Source: Fluviibacter phosphoraccumulans
Lineage (GTDB): Bacteria; Pseudomonadota; Gammaproteobacteria; Burkholderiales; Rhodocyclaceae
Reading direction: 5' to 3'
NCBI RefSeq assembly: GCF_016110345.1
Contig: NZ_AP019011.1
Coordinates: forward strand, 1,922,001 to 1,986,000
Length of the DNA: 64,000 bases
Position numbers and translations under genes: made by a program. Positions 1 through 8,540 of the stretch are shown one piece after another. A model generated the notes under the pieces. The model searched no databases. It was not told the origin of the DNA and worked only from the letters and a program-made list of their open reading frames with translations. The stretch's first letter is position 1; the number at the start of each line of letters is the position of its first letter.

Positions 1-2744
1 GCTTCGCCGGCATTAACCATCGAACCACGACCCAGGTCGCGGCCGTAGCACTGGGCGCACAGCCCGTAACGGGTAGCACAAGTCAGCGGCGTGCGGACTT
101 TGACCTCATCGACGCCGGCCTGTTCAATCAGGTCACACAGATCTTCGTCCAGCATCGTGCCGGTTTCGATCATGGTTTCCTGCGTTTCCGGGTGGATCAC
201 ATCCGCAGCCGTGACACGGCCGAGGATACGATCGCGCAGCGGCTCGATGACTTCACCGCCTTCGATCAGTGCACGCACCACGAAACCGTTTTCGGTACCG
301 CAATCATCTTCGATGATGACCAGATCCTGCGTCACGTCGACCAGACGACGGGTCAGGTAACCCGAGTTGGCGGTCTTCAGTGCCGTATCGGCCAGACCCT
401 TACGGGCACCGTGCGTCGAGATAAAGTACTCGAGCACGTTCAGGCCTTCGCGGAAGTTGGAGTAAATCGGCGTTTCGATAATCGAACCATCCGGCTTGGC
501 CATCAGGCCGCGCATACCAGCCAGCTGCTTAATCTGAGCGGCCGAACCACGGGCGCCGGAGTCGGCCATCATGTAAATGGAGTTGAACGACTCTTGCTTC
601 ACCGTATTGCCTTCGGCATCGACAACGTCTTCTTTACCCAGGCGATCCATCATGACCTTGGCCACCTGGTCACCCGCACGGCCCCAGATATCCACGACCT
701 TGTTGTAGCGCTCACCGCCGGTAACCAGACCGTTGGTGTACTGCGATTCGATTTCTTTGATCTCGTCGCGCGCAGCATTCAGGATGTCAGCTTTCTCGGC
801 CGGCACTTGCATATCGCAGGAGGCGAACGAGATACCGGCACGCGTTGCCAGCTTGAAGCCGTTTTGCATCAGCTTGTCGGCAAAAACAACGGTTTCCTTC
901 AGACCACAACGGCGGAAGGATTCATCGATCAGCTTGGAGATTTCTTTTTTCTTCAGTGCCTTGTCGATCGCCTTGAAGGGCAGACCCTTCGGCAGAATCA
1001 GTGACAGCAGGGCGCGGCCGGCCGTCGTCGAATAACGGTTGGTGGCTTCAACCCAGCCATCACCCGATTCCTTCGGTTGCCACTCGTTGATCCGCACAGT
1101 GATGCGTGCGTGCAGATCCAGTTCCTTCAACGCCAGTGCGCGCTCAACTTCAGCCACGTCGGCAAACATCATGCCTTCGCCCTTGGCGTTGATACGCTCA
1201 CGCGTGGCGTAGTACAGACCCAGAACGATATCCTGTGACGGCACAATGATCGGCTGGCCGTTGGCAGGCGACAGCACGTTGTTCGAGGCCAGCATCAGCG
1301 TACGGGCTTCCATCTGCGCTTCCAGCGACAGCGGCACGTGCACAGCCATCTGGTCACCATCGAAGTCGGCGTTGAAGGCCGCACAAACGAGTGGGTGCAG
1401 CTGAATGGCTTTACCTTCGATCAGAATTGGCTCAAAGGCCTGGATGCCGAGACGGTGCAGCGTTGGCGCACGGTTCAGCATGACCGGGTGTTCGCGAATG
1501 ACTTCTTCGAGGATATCCCAGACGATTGGCTCTTCGTTTTCAACCATCTTCTTGGCTTGCTTGATGGTGGTCGACAGACCCATACCCTCAAGGCGATTGA
1601 AGATGAACGGTTTGAACAGTTCCAGCGCCATCAGCTTGGGCAGACCACACTGATGTAGCTTGAGTTGCGGACCCACCACGATGACCGAACGGCCCGAGTA
1701 GTCGACGCGCTTACCGAGCAGGTTCTGACGGAAACGACCGCCCTTACCCTTAATCATGTCAGCCAGCGACTTGAGCGGACGCTTGTTGGCACCAGTCATG
1801 GCCTTGCCGCGACGACCATTGTCGAGCAGCGAATCCACGGCTTCTTGCAGCATGCGCTTTTCATTGCGAACGATGATGTCCGGCGCGCGCAGCTCGAGCA
1901 GACGCTTGAGTCGATTGTTACGGTTAATGACGCGACGATATAGATCGTTCAGGTCCGAGGTAGCGAAACGACCACCGTCCAGCGGTACCAGCGGACGCAG
2001 ATCTGGCGGCAGCACGGGCAGCACTTCGAGGATCATCCATTCTGGCTTGATGCCCGAACGTTGGAAGGCCTCAAGAATCTTCAGACGCTTGGTCAGCTTC
2101 TTGCTCTTGGCTTCCGAACCCGTCGTGGCCAGCTCTGAACGCAGGCGCTCAACTTCGCGGTCCAGATCCAGCGTACGCAACATTTCACGAATACCTTCGG
2201 CGCCCATCATGGCGTCGAATTCGTCACCAAATTCTTCTACTTTAGCGTTGTAGTCGTCTTCGGTCATGATCTGACCACGCGACAGCGGCGTCATGCCGGG
2301 GTGCACCACGACAAAGGCTTCAAAGTAGAGCACGCGCTCGATGTCGCGCAGCGACATATCCAGCACCATACCCAGACGCGACGGCAGCGACTTCAGGAAC
2401 CAGATGTGAGCAACTGGGCTGGCCAGTTCAATGTGCGCCATGCGCTCGCGACGCACTTTGGCCAACGTGACTTCGACGCCGCACTTTTCACAAATAACGC
2501 CACGATGCTTGAGGCGCTTGTATTTGCCGCACAGGCATTCGTAGTCTTTAACCGGGCCAAAGATTTTGGCGCAGAACAGACCATCACGCTCAGGCTTGAA
2601 CGTGCGGTAGTTGATGGTTTCAGGTTTTTTGACTTCGCCAAAAGACCACGAACGAATCTTCTCAGGCGATGCCAGCCCGATGGTGATCGCATCAAATTCT
2701 TCTTCCGGTCCTACCTGCTTAAACAGATCCAGTAATGCTTTCAT
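1..2744 (-). CDS. rpoC: RNA polymerase beta' subunit, 3' part off the window
   Basis: This is the catalytic beta' subunit of RNA polymerase. Translation from the ATG at 2744 gives MKALLDLFKQVGPEEEFDAI and stays open to base 1, so about 914 of roughly 1400 codons are present and the C-terminus is missing. Visible landmarks are the N-terminal zinc-ribbon cysteines (CLCGKY and CEKCGVEV, near residues 70-90), the active-site motif NADFDGDQMAVH near residue 457 whose three aspartates hold the catalytic magnesium, and the second zinc cluster (CGTENG, CATRYGLCAQCYGRDLG) close to the left edge. It follows rpoB after a 96-base spacer that holds a strong hairpin. Identification is certain; only its 3' end is unseen. 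Confidence 0.98.
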   Translation of the reverse strand, partial: MKALLDLFKQVGPEEEFDAITIGLASPEKIRSWSFGEVKKPETINYRTFKPERDGLFCAKIFGPVKDYECLCGKYKRLKHRGVICEKCGVEVTLAKVRRERMAHIELASPVAHIWFLKSLPSRLGMVLDMSLRDIERVLYFEAFVVVHPGMTPLSRGQIMTEDDYNAKVEEFGDEFDAMMGAEGIREMLRTLDLDREVERLRSELATTGSEAKSKKLTKRLKILEAFQRSGIKPEWMILEVLPVLPPDLRPLVPLDGGRFATSDLNDLYRRVINRNNRLKRLLELRAPDIIVRNEKRMLQEAVDSLLDNGRRGKAMTGANKRPLKSLADMIKGKGGRFRQNLLGKRVDYSGRSVIVVGPQLKLHQCGLPKLMALELFKPFIFNRLEGMGLSTTIKQAKKMVENEEPIVWDILEEVIREHPVMLNRAPTLHRLGIQAFEPILIEGKAIQLHPLVCAAFNADFDGDQMAVHVPLSLEAQMEARTLMLASNNVLSPANGQPIIVPSQDIVLGLYYATRERINAKGEGMMFADVAEVERALALKELDLHARITVRINEWQPKESGDGWVEATNRYSTTAGRALLSLILPKGLPFKAIDKALKKKEISKLIDESFRRCGLKETVVFADKLMQNGFKLATRAGISFASCDMQVPAEKADILNAARDEIKEIESQYTNGLVTGGERYNKVVDIWGRAGDQVAKVMMDRLGKEDVVDAEGNTVKQESFNSIYMMADSGARGSAAQIKQLAGMRGLMAKPDGSIIETPIYSNFREGLNVLEYFISTHGARKGLADTALKTANSGYLTRRLVDVTQDLVIIEDDCGTENGFVVRALIEGGEVIEPLRDRILGRVTAADVIHPETQETMIETGTMLDEDLCDLIEQAGVDEVKVRTPLTCATRYGLCAQCYGRDLGRGSMVNAGE

Positions 2745-2780
2745 ACTTTTCTCCCAGACGGAGTAATTCCAGATTCTTTA

Positions 2781-2812
2781 GATGTCCTGCCGAGTTGCTT
2801 CGGCAGGACATC
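2781..2812 (-). repeat. Perfect 13-bp hairpin in the rpoB-rpoC spacer
   Basis: The arms GATGTCCTGCCGA and TCGGCAGGACATC are perfectly complementary around a 6-base loop. In the minus transcript the hairpin is not followed by a U-run, so it looks like an RNA processing or stability element rather than a terminator. The inner part, CCTGCCGA/TCGGCAGG, recurs at the end of the PIN toxin gene near 54.78 kb, which hints at a dispersed hairpin family. Confidence 0.6.
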
Positions 2813-2840
2813 ACCGGTGCTGCTGTATTGCGTCGGGCGC

Positions 2841-5800
2841 TTACTTGCGCTCGAGGTCGATGTCGATACCCAACGACCGGATTTCCTTGACGAGCACATT
2901 GAACGATTCCGGCATGGCCGCTTCGATCTTGTGATCCCCCTTGACGATGTTTTCGTACATCTTGGTGCGGCCCGAAACGTCATCCGACTTAACGGTGAGC
3001 ATTTCCTGCAGCACATGCGATGCGCCGTAGGCTTCCAGTGCCCAGACTTCCATTTCACCGAAGCGCTGACCACCGAACTGCGCCTTACCACCCAGCGGCT
3101 GCTGGGTAACGAGCGAGTAAGGACCGGTCGAACGGGCGTGCATCTTGTCATCAACCAGGTGATGCAGCTTCAGGATGTGCATGTAGCCCACCGTCACTGG
3201 CCGCTCGAAAGTTTCGCCCGTACGGCCGTCACACAATTCGATCTGTGTGCGAGTCGAGGTCAACTTCAAATCACGCGCCACCTGATCCGGGTAAGCCAGT
3301 TCCAGCATGGCGTTCAATTCGGCTTCAGCAGCACCATCGAACACCGGCGTGGCGAACGGCACACCCTTACGCAGATTGCCAGCCAGCGTCATGATTTCAT
3401 CGTCCGACATGGACTTGAAGTCTTCGATACGGCCACTCTGGTTATAGATCTTCTCGAGGAACTGGCGAATGTTCTCAATGTTGCGCTCAACATTGAGCAT
3501 TTGGTCAATACGACGACCCAGGCCCATGGCAGCCCAGCCCAGGTGCGTTTCCAGTACCTGACCCACGTTCATCCGTGATGGCACACCCAGTGGGTTCAGC
3601 ACGATATCGACCGGGCGACCATCGGCCATGTGCGGCATATCTTCCACCGGCACAATGCGCGAGACCACACCCTTGTTACCGTGACGGCCGGCCATCTTGT
3701 CACCTGGTTGCAGGCGACGCTTGACGGCCAGATAAACCTTGACCATCTTCTGAACACCCGGTGGCAGCTCATCTCCCTGGGTCAACTTCTTGCGCTTTTC
3801 TTCAAACGCGGCATCGAAGCCCTTGCGGGTCTGTTCAATACCATCGCGCAGCGCTTCCAATTGGGTTGCGACGTCATCTTCGGCGACACGAATGTCAAAC
3901 CACTGATGCGGATCAACCGTATCCAGATAGGCGCGATCAATCTTTGTGCCCTTGGCCAGCTTCTTCGGACCACCATTGGCCACCTTGCCAATGATCAGAC
4001 GTGCCACACGTTCAAAGGCATCGCGCTCAACAATGCGCAGCTGGTCAGCCAGATCCAGCTTGTAGTGACGCAGCTGGTCATCAATGATCGACTGGGCACG
4101 CTTGTCGCGCTCAATACCTTCACGGGTGAAGACCTGCACATCAATCACGGTACCGGCAATACCGGACGACACACGCAGACTGGTGTCCTTAACGTCCGAC
4201 GCCTTTTCACCGAAGATGGCGCGCAGCAGCTTTTCTTCTGGCGTCAGTTGGGTTTCGCCCTTCGGCGTGACCTTACCGACCAGCACGTCACCGGCTTCTA
4301 CTTCAGCACCGATGTAGACAATGCCCGAATCATCCAGGCGCGAGAGCTGCGACTCACCCAGCGACGGAATGTCGCGGCTGATTTCTTCAGGTCCCAGCTT
4401 GGTGTCGCGCGCAACCACGGTCAGCTCTTCGATATGCACCGAGGTGAAACGGTCTTCAGCAACCACGCGCTCAGAGATGAGAATCGAGTCTTCGTAGTTA
4501 TAGCCATTCCACGGCATGAAAGCGATCAGCATGTTCTGACCCAGAGCGAGTTCGCCCAGATCAGTCGATGCGCCATCGGCCACCACGTCACCCTTGGCCA
4601 GCTTATCGCCCATGCGTACGATCGGACGCTGGTTGATGTTGGTGTTCTGGTTAGAACGGGTGTACTTGACCAGGTTGTAGATGTCGACGCCGACTTCACC
4701 AGCCAGGGCTTCGTCATCGTTCACACGAATCACGATACGACCGGCATCGACGTAATCGACCACACCGCCACGACGAGCCACAATCGCGGTACCCGAGTCA
4801 ACAGCCACCGTGCGTTCAATGCCCGTGCCAACGACCGGCTTTTCCGGGCGCAGACAAGGCACTGCCTGACGTTGCATGTTGGCGCCCATCAATGCGCGGT
4901 TGGCGTCATCATGCTCCAGGAACGGCACTAATGAAGCCGCCACAGAAACGATCTGCGACGGGGCCACGTCCATGTACTGAACTGCGGCGGCCGGTTCCAG
5001 CAATGCCTCACCCTTGTGACGGCAAGTAACCAGCTCGTCAGACAGAACACCGCTGGCATCCATACCCGCGTTGGCCTGGGCGATCACATACTGGCCTTCT
5101 TCGATGGCCGACAGGTAGTTGATTTCCGAGGTGACCTGGCTATCAACCACTTTGCGATACGGCGTTTCAATAAAGCCGAAGTCGTTGACGCGGGCATACA
5201 GCGCCAGCGAGTTGATCAGGCCGATGTTCGGACCTTCCGGGGTTTCAATCGGGCACACACGGCCGTAGTGAGTCGGGTGTACGTCACGCACTTCGAAACC
5301 GGCACGCTCGCGGGTCAGACCACCCGGGCCAAGGGCCGATACACGGCGCTTGTGGGTAATTTCCGACAGCGGGTTCGTCTGGTCCATAAACTGCGACAGC
5401 TGGCTGGAACCGAAAAATTCCTTGATCGCGGCCGAAATTGGCTTGGCATTGATCAGGTCATGCGGCATCAGGTTGTCTGATTCAGCCTGGTTGAGACGCT
5501 CTTTAACCGCACGCTCAACGCGGGCCAGGCCAGCGCGGAACTGGTTCTCGGCCAGTTCACCGACCGAACGGACGCGACGGTTGCCCAGGTGATCGATATC
5601 ATCGATTTCACCACGGCCGTTGCGCAACTCCAGCAGCACACCGATCGCATCGATCAAGTCACGTGGCGACAGCGTTAGCTGTTCACGCACATCGGTCTTC
5701 ACGCCCATAGCATTCAGCTTGGCGGCCACTTCTTTGGCTTCAGCTTCGGTCAGGTTTTCTGCGGCAGCGCGCGGGCCAAATTGCATTTCAGCCAGTTGAT

Positions 5801-7148
5801 CTGCCACCAACGATGCGCGAGCACCCTTGCGCTCAGCCAGGTACGCCACCACCTCATCGGTCTTCGACGGCAGGCTGGTCATCATGACCTTCCATTCGTT
5901 GATGTCTGGGCGACCCATACGACGGTTGAACTTCATGCGACCGACTGCCGACAGATCGTAACGATCGTCTGAGTAGAACAGGCCGTTGAAGAGAATTTCA
6001 ACCGCTTCTTCTGTCGGCGGCTCGCCTGGACGCATCATGCGGTAAATGGCAACGCGTGCCGCCGTGCGGTCACGGGTTTCGTCAGCGCGCAGGGTGTTGG
6101 CGATAAATGCGCCGCGATCCAGATCATTCACGTACAGCGTCTGAATGCTCTTGACACCGGCTTCCTGCAGCTTGGCCAGCAGGGTGGCATCAATTTCTTC
6201 GTTGGCCTTGGCAATGATTTCACCAGTTTCCGGGCTGATCACATCCTTGGCAAGAACGCGTTCAATCAGGAAGTCTTCGGGCACCACAATGCTCTTCAGA
6301 CCAGCCGCATCCAGTTCACGGATGTGGCGCGCGGTAATACGCTTGTCTTTCGGAACAATGACTTTGCCAGCGTTGTCACAGATGTCAAAGCGGGCAACTT
6401 CACCACGAAGACGTTCTGGCACCAGGGCAAACTCAATGTTTTTGCTCAGGTTGAACGTATCAAATTCGAAGAAACGCGCCAGAATTTCTTCATCGGTCAT
6501 GCCCAGGGCACGCAGCAGCGTGGTGACTGGCATCTTACGACGACGGTCCACACGGAAGAACAGCGTGTCCTTTGGATCGAATTCAAAATCCACCCACGAA
6601 CCACGGTAAGGAATCACGCGGGCCGAGAACAACAGCTTGCCGGACGAGTGCGTTTTGCCGCGATCATGTTCAAAGAACACGCCCGGCGAACGGTGCAGCT
6701 GGCTAACGATAACGCGTTCCGTACCGTTAATCACGAACGAACCGGTATCCGTCATGAGTGGAATTTCACCCATGTAGACTTCCTGTTCTTTCACTTCCTT
6801 GATCTCGCCGGTATCGCGGTCGAGGATCACCAGACGGACACGAGCGCGCAGCGCCGAGGCAAAAGTCAGGCCGCGCTGCTGGCATTCGCGTACATCAAAC
6901 GCTGGCTCTGCCAGGTTATAGCTAACGAATTCCAGACGGGCGTTGCCCGAATGCGACGTGATCGGAAAAATGGTCGAAAAGGCGGCTTGCAAACCTTGCG
7001 GACGACGTTGTGCAGGCGTGATTCCTTGTTGCAGGAAATCACGGAAGGAGTCGAGCTGGGTCGCCAGAAGGTAAGGTACCTCGAGCACCGTTTCACGCTT
7101 CGCAAAACTTTTGCGAATGCGCTTTTTCTCGGTAAATGAGTAGGTCAT
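2841..7148 (-). CDS. rpoB: RNA polymerase beta subunit with a lobe insertion
   Basis: This is the beta subunit of RNA polymerase. Two ATG codons lie at 7151 and 7148; the second (MTYSFTEKKRIRKSFAKRE) is better spaced from the CCGGAG ribosome site and matches the family start. The protein is about 1435 residues, while the betaproteobacterial proteins I know are about 1370. The usual landmarks are present: the RRVRSVGELAENQF region, the rifampicin region near residues 577-608 with wild-type-looking residues, and the C-terminal zipper ending SLGIDIDLERK. The extra length falls between KFNRRMGR and LTLSPRDLIDAI (about residues 414-489, bases 5682-5909), where relatives have only a few residues. 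That segment resembles the C-terminal domain of L7/L12 and is listed separately. The reading frame is intact throughout, so this is not a frameshift artefact. Confidence 0.98.
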   Translation of the reverse strand: MTYSFTEKKRIRKSFAKRETVLEVPYLLATQLDSFRDFLQQGITPAQRRPQGLQAAFSTIFPITSHSGNARLEFVSYNLAEPAFDVRECQQRGLTFASALRARVRLVILDRDTGEIKEVKEQEVYMGEIPLMTDTGSFVINGTERVIVSQLHRSPGVFFEHDRGKTHSSGKLLFSARVIPYRGSWVDFEFDPKDTLFFRVDRRRKMPVTTLLRALGMTDEEILARFFEFDTFNLSKNIEFALVPERLRGEVARFDICDNAGKVIVPKDKRITARHIRELDAAGLKSIVVPEDFLIERVLAKDVISPETGEIIAKANEEIDATLLAKLQEAGVKSIQTLYVNDLDRGAFIANTLRADETRDRTAARVAIYRMMRPGEPPTEEAVEILFNGLFYSDDRYDLSAVGRMKFNRRMGRPDINEWKVMMTSLPSKTDEVVAYLAERKGARASLVADQLAEMQFGPRAAAENLTEAEAKEVAAKLNAMGVKTDVREQLTLSPRDLIDAIGVLLELRNGRGEIDDIDHLGNRRVRSVGELAENQFRAGLARVERAVKERLNQAESDNLMPHDLINAKPISAAIKEFFGSSQLSQFMDQTNPLSEITHKRRVSALGPGGLTRERAGFEVRDVHPTHYGRVCPIETPEGPNIGLINSLALYARVNDFGFIETPYRKVVDSQVTSEINYLSAIEEGQYVIAQANAGMDASGVLSDELVTCRHKGEALLEPAAAVQYMDVAPSQIVSVAASLVPFLEHDDANRALMGANMQRQAVPCLRPEKPVVGTGIERTVAVDSGTAIVARRGGVVDYVDAGRIVIRVNDDEALAGEVGVDIYNLVKYTRSNQNTNINQRPIVRMGDKLAKGDVVADGASTDLGELALGQNMLIAFMPWNGYNYEDSILISERVVAEDRFTSVHIEELTVVARDTKLGPEEISRDIPSLGESQLSRLDDSGIVYIGAEVEAGDVLVGKVTPKGETQLTPEEKLLRAIFGEKASDVKDTSLRVSSGIAGTVIDVQVFTREGIERDKRAQSIIDDQLRHYKLDLADQLRIVERDAFERVARLIIGKVANGGPKKLAKGTKIDRAYLDTVDPHQWFDIRVAEDDVATQLEALRDGIEQTRKGFDAAFEEKRKKLTQGDELPPGVQKMVKVYLAVKRRLQPGDKMAGRHGNKGVVSRIVPVEDMPHMADGRPVDIVLNPLGVPSRMNVGQVLETHLGWAAMGLGRRIDQMLNVERNIENIRQFLEKIYNQSGRIEDFKSMSDDEIMTLAGNLRKGVPFATPVFDGAAEAELNAMLELAYPDQVARDLKLTSTRTQIELCDGRTGETFERPVTVGYMHILKLHHLVDDKMHARSTGPYSLVTQQPLGGKAQFGGQRFGEMEVWALEAYGASHVLQEMLTVKSDDVSGRTKMYENIVKGDHKIEAAMPESFNVLVKEIRSLGIDIDLERK
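5682..5909 (-). other. Lineage-specific insertion in the RpoB lobe, L7/L12-CTD-like
   Basis: This in-frame segment of about 70-75 residues has no counterpart in E. coli or typical Burkholderiales RpoB as I recall them. It begins NEWKVMMTSLPSKTDEVVAY and ends LTEAEAKEVAAKLNAMGVKT before DVREQL. Aligned by eye with this genome's own L7/L12 C-terminal domain (TEFTVMLTGAGDKKVEVIKV through ISKADAEALKKQLEEAGAKV), the first strand and helix and the last helix and strand coincide with one 3-residue gap, about 15 identities in 56 positions. It lacks the L7/L12 signature GLGLKEAKDVVD. The ClpS-like fold, related to the L7/L12 domain, is an alternative description. The fold assignment is inference; the insertion itself is seen directly. 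Confidence 0.65.
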
Positions 7149-7230
7149 CATCGCTCCGGGTCTAGATCAATCATTAAGTCAATCGGGTCACGGCATTGCT
7201 GCCATGCAATGGGTAATTCATCCTGCCTGT

Positions 7231-7272
7231 CGGCAAAGCCAAACATCCGTAAACAGACGCTTGGCTTTGCCG
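7231..7272 (-). promoter_or_regulatory. 12-bp hairpin in the rplL-rpoB spacer
   Basis: The arms CGGCAAAGCCAA and TTGGCTTTGCCG are perfectly complementary across an 18-base loop, between the rplL attenuator and rpoB. There is no U-tract on the minus strand, so it is more likely an RNase III-type processing site, as known in this spacer in E. coli, than a terminator. The assignment by position is inference. Confidence 0.5.
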
Positions 7273-7322
7273 GCCGGGTTTTGCGAGTCTCGCTGCTTTG
7301 CAACGACTACCGCAGAAACGCC

Positions 7323-7364
7323 AAAAGCACGTAAGGCCGGGGCGCTAGCCCCAGCCTGACGTGC
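7323..7364 (-). terminator. rplL-rpoB attenuator-like terminator
   Basis: Directly after rplL the minus transcript folds into a long stem: ACGTGC/GCACGT, then AGGC/GCCT and GGGGC/GCCCC with two single mismatches, capped by a 4-base loop and followed by TTTT. The short U-tract suggests partial termination. This fits the classical attenuator that lowers rpoBC expression relative to ribosomal protein genes. Confidence 0.65.
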
Positions 7365-7379
7365 ACGGACAACAAGGTC

Positions 7380-7754
7380 TTACTTAACTTCGACCTTGGC
7401 GCCAGCTTCTTCCAACTGCTTCTTCAGGGCTTCAGCGTCAGCCTTGGAGATGCCTTCCTTAACAGCCTTAGGTGCGCCGTCAACGACGTCCTTGGCTTCT
7501 TTCAGGCCCAGACCGGTGGCAGCACGAACAACCTTAATGACTTCAACCTTCTTGTCACCAGCGCCGGTCAGCATGACGGTGAATTCGGTTTGTTCTTCAG
7601 CAGCTGCGGCACCAGCGCCAGCACCCGGTGCTGCGACAGCCATAGCGGCAGCCGATACACCAAACTTCTCTTCAAATGCCTTAACCAGCTCGTTCAGTTC
7701 GAGAACGGTCAGGTTAGCAACGGCTTCCAGGATATCGTCCTTGGTAATTGCCAT
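7380..7754 (-). CDS. rplL: Ribosomal protein L7/L12 of the 50S stalk
   Basis: This is the stalk protein that recruits translation GTPases; dimers bind L10. The 124-residue product has the usual layout: an N-terminal dimerisation helix pair (about 1-35, MAITKDDILEAVANLTVLEL), an Ala/Gly-rich hinge (about 36-53), and the C-terminal factor-binding domain (about 57-124) with GLGLKEAKDVVDGAPK at 81-96. It lies 54 bases after rplJ and is followed by an attenuator-like hairpin before rpoB. Its C-terminal domain is the comparison point for the extra segment in RpoB. Confidence 0.99.
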   Translation of the reverse strand: MAITKDDILEAVANLTVLELNELVKAFEEKFGVSAAAMAVAAPGAGAGAAAAEEQTEFTVMLTGAGDKKVEVIKVVRAATGLGLKEAKDVVDGAPKAVKEGISKADAEALKKQLEEAGAKVEVK

Positions 7755-7808
7755 GATTGTTACTCCAGTAAGTTCTAATCGTTAAAAAGTTCGGAAGTCG
7801 CAAGCTAC

Positions 7809-8312
7809 TTAGGCAGCAGCGGCTTCTTCTTCGCGTTTTTTCGCCAAAGCGCCCAGGCTGATTGCCATGCCAGTCAGAGGTGCCATCATGACGCCCAGCA
7901 GCTTGGCCAGCAGTTCTTCGCGGCTCGGGATGCTGGCCAGTGCCTTGACGCTTGCGGCGTCCAGGGTTTCACCGGCATAGCTACCTGCCTTAAGAATCAG
8001 CTTGTCGTTCGACTTGGCAAAATCGTTCAGCACCTTGGCGGCAGCGATCGGATCTTCGGCAATACCGTAGATCAGCGGACCAACCATGTGTGACGACAGG
8101 TCTGCAAAGGCCGTGCCTTCAACCGCGCGACGCACCAGAGTGTTCTTCAGAACACGCAGGTAGACACCCGATTCACGTGCTTTAGCGCGCAGTTTCGTGA
8201 GATCACCCACTTCAATGCCACGGTACTCGGCGAGTACCATGCTTTGCGCCTTAGCTACTTGGCTCGACACCTCGGCAACCACTGCCTTTTTGTCGTTCAG
8301 ATTCAGACTCAT
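7809..8312 (-). CDS. rplJ: Ribosomal protein L10
   Basis: L10 anchors the L7/L12 dimers to 23S rRNA at the base of the stalk. The start is set at ATG 8312 (MSLNLNDKKAVVAEVSSQVA), 8 bases after a GGAG ribosome site; an in-frame upstream extension from 8330 (MNGERR) runs through that site and is unlikely. The product is 167 residues with conserved KNTLVRRA near residue 60 and a C-terminal helix ending KKREEEAAAA that carries L7/L12. In E. coli the L10-L7/L12 complex represses its own translation through the mRNA leader, and the matching leader is visible upstream (8417-8485). Confidence 0.99.
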   Translation of the reverse strand: MSLNLNDKKAVVAEVSSQVAKAQSMVLAEYRGIEVGDLTKLRAKARESGVYLRVLKNTLVRRAVEGTAFADLSSHMVGPLIYGIAEDPIAAAKVLNDFAKSNDKLILKAGSYAGETLDAASVKALASIPSREELLAKLLGVMMAPLTGMAISLGALAKKREEEAAAA

Positions 8313-8416
8313 TCGTCTTTCTCCATTCAAGTCAACATGTAACCAGCGAACCAGTTACCCCCATTACGGTGACCGAAATCAGAGCCTCGCGGCCGATGCC
8401 GCAAAATCCTGTTCTG

Positions 8417-8485
8417 GGACCACCATCTGCGCAGGATGCTCCGAAGAGCAATTAAACGTTGAAACGCACCTGCGGTCTTTGACGA
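8417..8485 (-). promoter_or_regulatory. L10 leader, autoregulatory mRNA structure
   Basis: The 228-base rplA-rplJ spacer contains, in transcript sense, AAAGACCGCAGGTG and, after a small hairpin, CCTGCGCAGATGGTG. This is nearly the E. coli L10-leader sequence (CCGCAGGTG and CCTGCGTAGACGGTG) bound by the L10-L7/L12 complex. GCAGG pairs with CCTGC to form the kink-turn-bearing stem. Feedback control of rplJ and rplL translation is inferred from this family match. Confidence 0.8.
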
Positions 8486-8488
8486 TCT

Positions 8489-8520
8489 GGTTGCCCATCA
8501 CCCGAAAGCGATGGGCAACC
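8489..8520 (-). promoter_or_regulatory. Hairpin after rplA
   Basis: GGTTGCCCATC and GATGGGCAACC form a perfect 11-bp stem with a 10-base loop, just after the rplA stop and just before the L10 leader. There is no U-tract. It may be a processing site or may insulate the leader fold. Confidence 0.5.
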
Positions 8521-8540
8521 AGCCCAAAGTTCTTTAAGAC

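Noticed and set aside
192..1004. Long open frames on the plus strand opposite rpoC, rpoB, gltB and maeB
   Set aside because: They are antisense shadows produced by the codon bias of well-conserved genes and have no independent support.
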